A stretch of 6,607 nt of DNA, taken from the NCBI GenBank assembly GCA_017549745.1, contig JAFYUA010000087.1, forward strand, positions 1-6,607, in the 5' to 3' direction. Below are positions 1 to 6,030 of this stretch, piece after piece. A program made the position numbers and the translations under genes. Each line of letters starts with the position of its first letter. Position 1 is the stretch's first letter. The stretch comes from Clostridia bacterium. Its GTDB lineage: Bacteria > Bacillota > Clostridia > UMGS1810. The notes under the pieces are model-generated. The model was not told the origin of the DNA. It did not search any database and was given only the letters and a program-made list of their open reading frames with translations.

Positions 1-821
1 CAGGCTACGCCGCCTGCAAGAGCAACCGCAGAGCATCCTTTGCGCTGGGCAGCTTCCAAGAGGTGGTCTACCATAACTTCGCACACGCTGCGCTGAAAGC
101 TTGCGGCAATATCTGCTTTGTTGGGCTCCTCACCTTTTTGCTCGATGTTGTGATAATGATTTATGACAGCGGTCTTAATGCCGCTGAAGCTAAAATCCAG
201 GCTGTCGCCAGGAAATCTCACCTTTTTAAACGGGATTGCAAGCTCGTTGCCCTCTCTGGCAAGGGCGTCAATCTTGGGCCCGCCGGGATAACCAAGACCG
301 AGAACTCTGGCAACCTTGTCAAACGCTTCGCCGGCTGCATCGTCACGAGTCTGCCCGAGAACTTCAAACTCGGTGTAGTCAGCCACATATACGATGTGAC
401 TGTGACCCCCTGATGCCACAAGGCACACAAAGGGCGGGGTGAGCTCGGCATGGTCTATAAAATTGGCACAGATGTGACCGCGGATATGATGAACGGGAAT
501 CAGCGGGATGCCTAAAGCAAGCGACAGAGCCTTGGCTGCAGACACACCCACCAATAGCGCCCCCACAAGACCGGGAGCGTAGGTCACGGCTATGTAGTCA
601 AGGTCGGCAAGGGTGATGCCAGCATCGGATATGGCAGTGTCTATCACACAGTTGACTGCTTCGAGATGCTTGCGCGAAGCTACCTCGGGCACAACGCCGC
701 CAAACTTTTTGTGAGTTTCGATTTGAGAAGATATTACATTGGAAAGTACAGTCCTGCCGTCTTTGACAACAGCGGCTGCGGTTTCGTCACATGATGATTC
801 TATTGCGAGTATCAAAGACAA
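1..821 (-). CDS. tsaD: TsaD, tRNA A37 threonylcarbamoyltransferase catalytic subunit (3' end beyond left edge)
   Basis: This protein transfers the threonylcarbamoyl group from TC-AMP to N6 of A37 in ANN-decoding tRNAs (t6A), in the cytoplasm, normally working with TsaB and TsaE. About 273 codons are visible; family members are usually about 335-340 aa, so roughly 65 residues lie off the left edge. Visible family motifs are ILAIESSCDETAAAVV (4-19), TYAPGLVGALLVGVS (80-94), the metal-binding HHIRGH (H112 and H116), SGGHSH (137-142), TRDDAAGEAFDKVAR (158-172), YPGGP (178-182), and near the edge LAGGVA, which precedes the family Asn. The metal-binding Asp of the C-terminal part is outside the window. 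The start is a TTG at 821-819, chosen because AGGTGG lies 7 nt upstream and no ATG or GTG is in frame there. A second TTG at 815-813 is possible but too far from that site. The gene begins 11 nt after the rimI stop, a common rimI-tsaD pairing. Confidence 0.96.
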   Translation of the reverse strand, partial: MSLILAIESSCDETAAAVVKDGRTVLSNVISSQIETHKKFGGVVPEVASRKHLEAVNCVIDTAISDAGITLADLDYIAVTYAPGLVGALLVGVSAAKALSLALGIPLIPVHHIRGHICANFIDHAELTPPFVCLVASGGHSHIVYVADYTEFEVLGQTRDDAAGEAFDKVARVLGLGYPGGPKIDALAREGNELAIPFKKVRFPGDSLDFSFSGIKTAVINHYHNIEQKGEEPNKADIAASFQRSVCEVMVDHLLEAAQRKGCSAVALAGGVA

Positions 822-828
822 ACTATCA

Positions 829-834
829 CCACCT
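829..834 (-). promoter_or_regulatory. Ribosome binding site deciding the TTG start of tsaD
   Basis: On the minus strand AGGTGG lies 7 nt before the TTG at 821. Its first two bases are the last two of the rimI TAG stop (835-833). Ribosomes finishing rimI are therefore already on the tsaD binding site, which suggests translational coupling. It supports the TTG at 821 over the in-frame TTG six bases further on. Confidence 0.75.
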
Positions 835-1273
835 ATAGTTGTAGGGTCATAAGAAGTGCGGTTTCGTGATTGTCGGCATAATAGCCTTTGCGGCTGCCCA
901 CAAGCTCAAAACCATATTTAGTGTAAAGATTGATTGCATTTATGTTGGACTCGCGCACCTCTAAAGTTACAAAATCAAGCTTCTGCGCGCGGGCATAGTC
1001 TATGATTTGCTCCAGTAGTGTCGAGGCAATGCCTTGATTGCGATATGCAGGGTGAACGGCAATGTTTGTGATGCTGCCCTCCCCTGCTACTGATTGAATA
1101 CCACAATAGCCAATTACGCTCTCACCGTCAAGCGCCAGAACATAATGAGCAAAACGGCTTGCAAGCTCCGACGCAAAGAGGTTTTTGCTCCATGGGATAG
1201 AGAAGCAGAGCTTGTCAAGATTGGTTATGGCATCGAGATATTCTTCTTTGAGTGTGTCATAATGTATGTTCAT
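833..1273 (-). CDS. rimI: RimI, ribosomal protein S18 alanine N-acetyltransferase (GNAT family)
   Basis: RimI transfers acetyl from acetyl-CoA to the N-terminal alanine of ribosomal protein S18. From the ATG at 1273 the protein is 146 aa, close to the 148 aa of E. coli RimI. It is a single GNAT domain. An N-terminal LCFSIPW (22-28) is typical of RimI. Motif A is IAVHPAYRNQGIASTLL (71-87), with the acetyl-CoA pyrophosphate loop. LEVRESN (104-110) holds the Glu expected as general base, and NLYTKYGFE (115-123) the Tyr expected as general acid. The C-terminal RKGYYADN (128-135) is a strong RimI signature. The start is uncertain: in-frame GTG at 1285 and ATG at 1282 are alternatives. I chose 1273 because MNIHYD fits the usual family N-terminus, although the upstream AAGTGATG is only a weak ribosome site. 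It overlaps the end of ywlE by 17 nt and probably depends on translational coupling. Confidence 0.92.
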   Translation of the reverse strand: MNIHYDTLKEEYLDAITNLDKLCFSIPWSKNLFASELASRFAHYVLALDGESVIGYCGIQSVAGEGSITNIAVHPAYRNQGIASTLLEQIIDYARAQKLDFVTLEVRESNINAINLYTKYGFELVGSRKGYYADNHETALLMTLQL

Positions 1274-1715
1274 TATTATCATCACTTAATTTGTTATATA
1301 TTTTTTGGACTGCTGCTCTAAGCTGAGCAGCACATTTTCTGTAGGTGGCGAGGTCGCCTCCATATGGGTCGGACACATCGGCCGAGAGTGCAAATTCAGC
1401 GATTGTAAATATCTTTTGGGAAGATTCAGGGAAAGCAGCTTTGAGCACTGATGCATGAGATGATGTCATAGTAAAAATGAAATCTGCCCACGAAACATCG
1501 GCTTGTGTGATTTGGTGTGATGCATGGCTACTGATATCTGAACCAAGCTCAGATGCAGCGATGACCGAATATTCACTCGCCCTCATGCCATCTATGGCGG
1601 CGATGCCGCGCGAGCACGCCTCAAAGGCGGCCGAATCGGCACTCAGGGTTTTGAAAAAGCCCTCTGCCATTGGGCTGCGGCAGGTGTTGCCTGTGCAAAC
1701 AAAGATAATATTCAT
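1257..1715 (-). CDS. ywlE: Low-molecular-weight protein phosphatase, YwlE type (probable protein-arginine phosphatase)
   Basis: The protein is 152 aa, against about 150 for B. subtilis YwlE, and belongs to the LMW protein tyrosine phosphatase fold. The phosphate-binding loop is CTGNTCRSP (7-15), with nucleophile Cys7 and Arg13 in the CX5R pattern. The general acid is Asp116 in DPYGG (116-120). In this family a Thr at loop position 11 is known to mark phosphoarginine specificity, as in YwlE, while tyrosine phosphatases carry a bulky Ile or Leu there (CLGNICRSP style). Thr11 is present, so arginine phosphatase is the better guess, reversing McsB-type phosphorylation. The partner kinase is not in the window. 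The gene starts 4 nt after the Sua5-type gene, matching the Bacillus ywlC-ywlE neighbourhood, and its last 17 bases overlap rimI. Alternatives are an ordinary tyrosine phosphatase or, less likely, an arsenate reductase relative. The fold is certain; the substrate is inferred. Confidence 0.9.
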   Translation of the reverse strand: MNIIFVCTGNTCRSPMAEGFFKTLSADSAAFEACSRGIAAIDGMRASEYSVIAASELGSDISSHASHQITQADVSWADFIFTMTSSHASVLKAAFPESSQKIFTIAEFALSADVSDPYGGDLATYRKCAAQLRAAVQKIYNKLSDDNNEHTL

Positions 1716-1719
1716 TGCA

Positions 1720-2721
1720 TTACACCTCGATTATATGGTGGCCTGCTGCTTTGTAAAGCCTGTTGCGCACTGCTGTGCCCATGCCACCCTCTAAGGCAAA
1801 CTCGGCATAAACCAATGCCACGCCGTGCCTGTCGAAGGTGCGCAGATGAGAAAACAAATTGTGAGCATATTGCTCCATGCAGTCACCTGCATCAAGCACA
1901 ATTGCACCACCCGAATAGGTGCTGCCTTTATATGAAAGAACTCCGCAAGCGGGATTGTCATCAAGCTGGGATTGAATATAGGCTCTCACTCTCTCGCTAT
2001 CACCCTGCACTACTATGACCTCAGCCTTGGGGGAATAATGAGTGTATTTGAGACCGGGGCACTTGGGCACGCTATCGGCATCGATGAGCCCTGCATCAAG
2101 CTCGGCATCGGGAATAAGCTTTTGAATCATCTCCAAAGTAACTGCACCGGGGCGAAGAACTACCGTCCTGTCACCCGACACATCTACCACAGTGGACTCA
2201 AGCCCGATTTCGCAGCCTGTGCCATCGATTATGTAATCAACTCTGCCGTAGAGGTCATCTATGACATCGGAGCACACTGTGGGGCTTGGACTGCCCGACA
2301 GATTGGCGCTTGGAGCAGCAACAAGAGTGCCGCTTTCGGCAATGAGCCTTTGGGCTGTTTCGTTTGATGGGAAACGCACTGCAACAGTGTCAAGACCTGC
2401 GGTGACTTTGCCGCCTACATTGGGGCTTTTGTCAAAAATCAAAGTGAGAGGTCCCGGCCAGAAATGCTCCATGAGAAGCGCTGCCTTTGGTGAAACTGAG
2501 GAGGCAAGGAGAGACAACTGAGATATATCACATATATGAACAATAAGCGGATTATCACTTGGTCTGCCCTTTGCTGCATATATTTTGTCTACCGCGTCAT
2601 CACTGAATGCATCGCCGCCAAGACCGTATACCGTCTCGGTGGGGAAAACAACCATGCCGCCTGCCTTGAGGCAGAGGGCAGCTTCTGTTATATTTTCGGC
2701 AGTGATGATTTTGGTGTTCAT
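1720..2721 (-). CDS. ywlC: Two-domain L-threonylcarbamoyladenylate synthase (Sua5/YwlC/TsaC2 type)
   Basis: This enzyme makes threonylcarbamoyl-AMP from threonine, bicarbonate and ATP, the first step of tRNA t6A synthesis, and feeds TsaD encoded two genes downstream. It is 333 aa, the length of the long Sua5 form rather than the roughly 200 aa short TsaC form. The YrdC-like domain shows PTETVYGLG (27-35), KGRPSDNPL (51-59) with the conserved Lys and Arg, WPGPLT (88-93), VAVRFPSN (113-120), APSANLSG (136-143), GLESTVVD (173-180) and LRPGAVT (189-195). The linker CPGLKYTHYSP (221-231), which closes over the active site in Sua5 proteins, is intact and leads into the C-terminal Sua5 domain (about 235-333). 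The start is supported by AGGGAG 7 nt upstream (2729-2734). It begins 14 nt after the prfA stop. In many Firmicutes prmC sits between prfA and this gene; it is absent here. Confidence 0.96.
   Translation of the reverse strand: MNTKIITAENITEAALCLKAGGMVVFPTETVYGLGGDAFSDDAVDKIYAAKGRPSDNPLIVHICDISQLSLLASSVSPKAALLMEHFWPGPLTLIFDKSPNVGGKVTAGLDTVAVRFPSNETAQRLIAESGTLVAAPSANLSGSPSPTVCSDVIDDLYGRVDYIIDGTGCEIGLESTVVDVSGDRTVVLRPGAVTLEMIQKLIPDAELDAGLIDADSVPKCPGLKYTHYSPKAEVIVVQGDSERVRAYIQSQLDDNPACGVLSYKGSTYSGGAIVLDAGDCMEQYAHNLFSHLRTFDRHGVALVYAEFALEGGMGTAVRNRLYKAAGHHIIEV
1723..1728 (-). promoter_or_regulatory. Ribosome binding site of ywlE, inside the end of the Sua5-type gene
   Basis: GAGGTG on the minus strand forms the last two sense codons (Glu-Val) of the upstream threonylcarbamoyl-AMP synthase gene and sits 7 nt before the ywlE ATG at 1715. 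An out-of-frame ATG at 1720-1718 overlaps the upstream stop, but it is too close to the site and opens the wrong frame. Confidence 0.75.
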
Positions 2722-2735
2722 TGGTGGACTCCCTG

Positions 2736-3809
2736 TCAGTTCTCGTTCATTTTGAGCTTTTCGCTCTGGTCTGATGTGATGAGAGCATCAATAATCTCAT
2801 CGAGGTCACCGTTCATGACGGAATCAAGACGATGAAGAGTGAGACCGATGCGGTGGTCGGTAACCCTGCCTTGAGGGAAGTTGTAGGTGCGAATACGCTC
2901 ACTGCGGTCACCTGAGCCGACCTGACTTTTGCGTTCCTGAGAGATTGCTTCATTTTGCTTTTGGAGCATCATGTCATACACACGGGAACGAAGAATTTTC
3001 ATTGCTTTGTCTTTGTTTTTGTGCTGCGATTTCTCATCCTGACAAGAAACCACCACACCCGTGGGAATATGGGTGATGCGCACTGCGGAATCGGTTGTGT
3101 TTACACACTGACCGCCCGGTCCGCCTGCACGGAAAACATCTATGCGAAGGTCATTGGCATTGATTTCAACCTCGACATCTTCCACTTCGGGAAGCACTGC
3201 AACTGTTGCAGCCGAGGTGTGAATCCTGCCGCCTGATTCTGTGGATGGGATACGCTGAACTCTGTGGACTCCGCTTTCAAACTTAAGACGGGAATACGCA
3301 CTATCACCATTGATGGCAAAGGTGACCTCCTTGTAGCCGCCGATGTCGGTTTCATTGGCAGAGAGCAATTCTACTCTCCAGCGCCTCGTTTCGGCATACA
3401 TGGAATACATGCGCAAAAGGTCAGCTGCAAAAAGTGCAGCTTCGTCGCCGCCTGTGCCACCGCGGATTTCCACGATTACGTTTTTGTCATCATTGGGATC
3501 TTTGGGCAAAAGGAGAATTTTGATTTCTTCACATACCTCTTCAATCTGCCTTTTGCTATGAGCCACTTCCTGCTCTATCATTTCTTTATCTTCTTTGTCA
3601 AGACCGGGTTCGGCAAGCATGAGCGCTGCCTGGTCGATATTTTCATTGAGTGCCTTATATTCACGATATTTCTCAACGATGGGAGTGATGTCTGAGTGCT
3701 CTTTGCAAAGCTTCCGCCATTGCTCCTGGTCGGCAATCACCTGGGGGTCACTGATTTTTTGCTCAAGGTCAGCAAATCTATCTTCTATAAATGACAATTT
3801 GTCAAACAT
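2736..3809 (-). CDS. prfA: Peptide chain release factor 1 (RF1)
   Basis: RF1 reads UAA and UAG in the ribosomal A site and triggers peptide release. From the ATG at 3809 it is 357 aa, normal for the family. The order is an N-terminal helical domain (about 1-100), then the decoding domain with RIPSTESGGRIHTSAATVAV, in which P188-S-T190 is the PxT stop-codon motif that separates RF1 from RF2 (SPF). Next is the catalytic GGQ at 232-234, followed by CVNTTDSAVRITHIPTG. Further conserved blocks are CQDEKSQHKNK and the RIRTYNFPQGRVTDHRIG region near the C-terminus. One oddity is that the residues before GGQ read RAGGP, where RF1 and RF2 usually read RASGA. A TTG at 3821 would add four residues, but it overlaps the ribosome site GAGGTG, so MFDKLSFIEDRF is the better start, matching the usual RF1 N-terminus. 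The gene has its own promoter and appears to lead the operon. Confidence 0.97.
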   Translation of the reverse strand: MFDKLSFIEDRFADLEQKISDPQVIADQEQWRKLCKEHSDITPIVEKYREYKALNENIDQAALMLAEPGLDKEDKEMIEQEVAHSKRQIEEVCEEIKILLLPKDPNDDKNVIVEIRGGTGGDEAALFAADLLRMYSMYAETRRWRVELLSANETDIGGYKEVTFAINGDSAYSRLKFESGVHRVQRIPSTESGGRIHTSAATVAVLPEVEDVEVEINANDLRIDVFRAGGPGGQCVNTTDSAVRITHIPTGVVVSCQDEKSQHKNKDKAMKILRSRVYDMMLQKQNEAISQERKSQVGSGDRSERIRTYNFPQGRVTDHRIGLTLHRLDSVMNGDLDEIIDALITSDQSEKLKMNEN

Positions 3810-3813
3810 ATAG

Positions 3814-3819
3814 CACCTC
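3814..3819 (-). promoter_or_regulatory. Ribosome binding site deciding the prfA start
   Basis: GAGGTG on the minus strand lies 4 nt before the ATG at 3809. The in-frame TTG at 3821 overlaps the first base of this site and so cannot use it, which rules in favour of the shorter protein. Confidence 0.75.
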
Positions 3820-3839
3820 AAAATATAGTTTTATTATTA

Positions 3840-3867
3840 ATTATACCACAATATATAGATATTTCAA
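3840..3867 (-). promoter_or_regulatory. Housekeeping-sigma promoter for the prfA operon
   Basis: On the minus strand the -35 box is TTGAAA (3867-3862, 5 of 6 to consensus), the spacer is 16 nt, and the -10 box is TATAAT (3845-3840, 6 of 6) preceded by TGG, an extended -10. An A-rich run including six A in a row lies just upstream of the -35 and could act as an UP element. Transcription should start near 3833, giving a leader of about 24 nt that holds the prfA ribosome site. It lies in the only sizeable AT-rich gap of the window, exactly where an operon boundary is expected. Confidence 0.75.
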
Positions 3868-3906
3868 GCCTTTTTTGCAATTTTAACAATACTGTAATAT
3901 AAAATA

Positions 3907-5976
3907 TCAGTTGAATATATCATAGCCGTCAAATTCGGCAAAAAGGCTCTCAATTCTGCCTTTGATGTTGGCAAGCGACGGTGATGAAAGCCCAGGGTCG
4001 GAAGCTATGACCGAGGCTGCCGCATCAGAGGCGCTTTGAAGCAGGTGAGAATCGGCAAAAAGATTGGCAACCTTTAGCTCGGGCACGCCGTGCTGGCGTG
4101 TGCCGAAGAACTGACCGCTGCCTCTTAGCTCCAGGTCTTTTTGAGAGATTACAAAGCCATCATTGGTTTGAGTCATAATCTTCATGCGCTCAGATGTGTT
4201 GTCAGAAGACGAGTCAGACACAAGTATGCAATATGACTTGGCATCGCCCCTGCCCACTCTGCCTCTGAGCTGATGAAGCTGCGAAAGCCCGAAGCGCTCG
4301 GCATTTTCGATGAGCATGACAGTGGCATTTGGCACATCAACTCCCACTTCGATGACAGTGGTGGACACAAGAACGCTTATCTCATTGTTTTTGAAACGAG
4401 CCATTATTTCATCTTTTTCGCTCGGCTTCATTTTGCCGTGAACGCAAGCCACATTAATCCCCTTAAGTGCTCCGTTTTGAAGTGCCTGCGCTGTTTTTTC
4501 AACCGATGCCGCCTCAATCGCCTCAGAATCCTCCACCAACGGACACACAACATAGCACTGGTGTCCCATGGAAACCTCTTTTTTGATGAAATTGTATGCT
4601 CTGTCACGCATGTTGGCACCGATGTGATATGTATCGACGCTTTGTCTGCCACTTGGCATTGATTTTATGACGGAAATATCAAGGTCACCATAGAGAATGA
4701 GCGATAGAGTGCGCGGAATGGGAGTGGCACTCATAACGAGCACATGAGGCGAGATGCCCTTGGCAGAAAGCAAAGCGCGCTGATTTACGCCAAAGCGGTG
4801 TTGCTCGTCGGTGATGCAAAGCGCAAGATTGGCAAATTCCACCCCTGATTCGATGAGCGCATGAGTGCCCACCACGACATCGAATCTGCCCTCGGCAATA
4901 TCCTTGCGAAGCTTTGGTTTTTGCTTTGATGATGAAGTGAACAGGGCAACGCGAACCGAGTCGCCAAAAACAGAGGTCAAAGTAGCATAGTGCTGATTAG
5001 CAAGAATTTCTGTGGGGGCCATGAAAGCGCACTGATATCCCGCCCTGACCATGGCATAAATAACAGCAGATGCAACGGCGGTCTTGCCGCAGCCCACATC
5101 ACCCTGAACAAGACGATTCATGGGTCTGCCGCTTTTGAGGTCGGCGCATATGTCATTGATGGTGCTCTTTTGACCATCGGTGAGTTCAAAGGGAAGCATT
5201 GATGCGAACTCACGCACTGCTGCCGCTGCACTGACCCTGATGCCATAATTAGCACTTCGGCGCTCTTTGAGAGACGAAAGCGCAATAGAAAGAACAAAAA
5301 GCTCCTCAAAGGCAAGCCTGTCATGAGCACGGCAGAGCGTGGTGAAATCGCGAGGTCTGTGAAGAACAGACACCGCCTCAGACACAGGCATAAGGCCATG
5401 GCGCTCCATGATATCGGCAGGAATACAATCTTCAAGATGGCAAATTCCTGACATGGCAAGGGTCACAGCTTCGGATATCGTCTTGGAGCTAAGACCTGCA
5501 GTGGCACGATACACAGGCACTATCACCCCTGTGTAGCGAGCGTCGGCACTATCTTCAATATAGCGCAAGTCAAATTCGCGACGGCTGCCAGAAACAGACA
5601 TTGAGCCATATATGTTGTATAAATGACCCGATTGGATTTTGGGCTTTGAAAAAGGAGCCGAAAACCACTTGACCGTGGCAATGTCGTGCCCATCGGTGAC
5701 ATTTAAAAGAAAAAGCGAAAGCTTGGGTTTTAGCCTGCGCTCCTGCACCTGACGCACAGTTCTTACCTTGATGCAGCAAAGCTCACCAGGCACACACTCA
5801 GCTATAGAGCATACCTTGCGGCGGTCCTCATAGCCCGACGGAAAATAATATACAAGGTCCCACACGCTATGGATGCCGAGCTTTGCAAAAAGCTGAGCTT
5901 TTTTGGGACCGATGCCCTTTAGCACTGTGATGGGAGAGCTCAAATATTCAATTTGCTCCAAAGATTGATGTTTCAT
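3907..5976 (-). CDS. recG: RecG, ATP-dependent DNA helicase (replication fork reversal, branch migration)
   Basis: RecG remodels stalled replication forks and moves Holliday junctions, using ATP. From the ATG at 5976 it is 689 aa, normal for the family. The N-terminal wedge part opens with a GIGPKKAQ helix-hairpin-helix-like segment and YYFPSGYEDRR, then the OB-fold region (to about 150). The helicase core shows GQK before Walker A, GDVGCGKT (292-299), APTEILANQH (motif Ia), the DEQH box (390-393), MSATPIPRT (415-423), STTVIEVGVDVPNA (motif V) and QLRGRVGRG (569-577). The C-terminal block from DLELRGSGQFFGTRQHGVPEL matches the RecG translocation (TRG) region. The reading frame stays open up to a TTG at 6024, but that has no ribosome site and would place an inverted repeat inside the gene. 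The ATG at 5976 has GGTGAGG 5 nt upstream. The gene lies 54 nt after fakA; in Bacillus recG is also near fakA (yloV). Confidence 0.97.
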   Translation of the reverse strand: MKHQSLEQIEYLSSPITVLKGIGPKKAQLFAKLGIHSVWDLVYYFPSGYEDRRKVCSIAECVPGELCCIKVRTVRQVQERRLKPKLSLFLLNVTDGHDIATVKWFSAPFSKPKIQSGHLYNIYGSMSVSGSRREFDLRYIEDSADARYTGVIVPVYRATAGLSSKTISEAVTLAMSGICHLEDCIPADIMERHGLMPVSEAVSVLHRPRDFTTLCRAHDRLAFEELFVLSIALSSLKERRSANYGIRVSAAAAVREFASMLPFELTDGQKSTINDICADLKSGRPMNRLVQGDVGCGKTAVASAVIYAMVRAGYQCAFMAPTEILANQHYATLTSVFGDSVRVALFTSSSKQKPKLRKDIAEGRFDVVVGTHALIESGVEFANLALCITDEQHRFGVNQRALLSAKGISPHVLVMSATPIPRTLSLILYGDLDISVIKSMPSGRQSVDTYHIGANMRDRAYNFIKKEVSMGHQCYVVCPLVEDSEAIEAASVEKTAQALQNGALKGINVACVHGKMKPSEKDEIMARFKNNEISVLVSTTVIEVGVDVPNATVMLIENAERFGLSQLHQLRGRVGRGDAKSYCILVSDSSSDNTSERMKIMTQTNDGFVISQKDLELRGSGQFFGTRQHGVPELKVANLFADSHLLQSASDAAASVIASDPGLSSPSLANIKGRIESLFAEFDGYDIFN

Positions 5977-5981
5977 AAAAA

Positions 5982-5988
5982 CCTCACC
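5982..5988 (-). promoter_or_regulatory. Ribosome binding site deciding the recG start
   Basis: GGTGAGG on the minus strand is 5 nt from the ATG at 5976. The longer in-frame alternative at 6024 has no comparable site, so the 689-residue form is preferred. Confidence 0.7.
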
Positions 5989-5998
5989 ATTTGACAAG

Positions 5999-6020
5999 AA
6001 GATGCCGCAAGCGGCATCTT
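5999..6020 (-). terminator. Inverted repeat between fakA and recG, probable weak intrinsic terminator
   Basis: AAGATGCCGC and GCGGCATCTT form a perfect 10-bp inverted repeat around a 2-nt centre; as RNA this gives a stem of about 9 bp with a 4-nt loop. It lies 10 nt after the fakA stop. On the minus strand the GC-rich stem is followed by TTCTTGTC, a poor U-tract, so termination may be partial with readthrough into recG. It could instead be an RNA-stabilising 3' hairpin. There is no T-run on the plus strand, so it is unlikely to act in that direction. Confidence 0.55.
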
Positions 6021-6030
6021 CCAAAGATAG

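Noticed and set aside
63..413. Plus-strand open frame of 116 codons
   Set aside because: It lies fully inside tsaD on the opposite strand, where the minus frame shows an unbroken run of family motifs; the plus-strand product resembles nothing.
1972..2367. Plus-strand open frame of 131 codons
   Set aside because: It is antisense to the well-conserved Sua5-type gene and has no family signature; a shadow of its codon pattern.
3108..3131. Gene as a stalled-ribosome rescue hydrolase because of the Pro-Gly-Gly-Gln loop
   Set aside because: The full RF1 length, the PxT decoding motif and the C-terminal blocks are all present; rescue hydrolases lack the decoding domain.
3264..3695. Plus-strand open frame of 143 codons
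   Set aside because: It is antisense to prfA and its hydrophobic runs come from the reverse complement of Glu/Lys-rich helices in RF1.
3868..3906. Terminator after recG
   Set aside because: Only a weak AT-only stem (ATTTTA with TAAAAT) can be drawn, with no GC stem followed by a T-run.
4273..4662. Plus-strand open frame of 129 codons
   Set aside because: It is antisense to the helicase core of recG, which is intact with all motifs in order.
5977..6024. Longer recG form starting at TTG 6024
   Set aside because: There is no ribosome site before it, it would run through the inverted repeat, and the ATG at 5976 has a good site and gives the normal family length.
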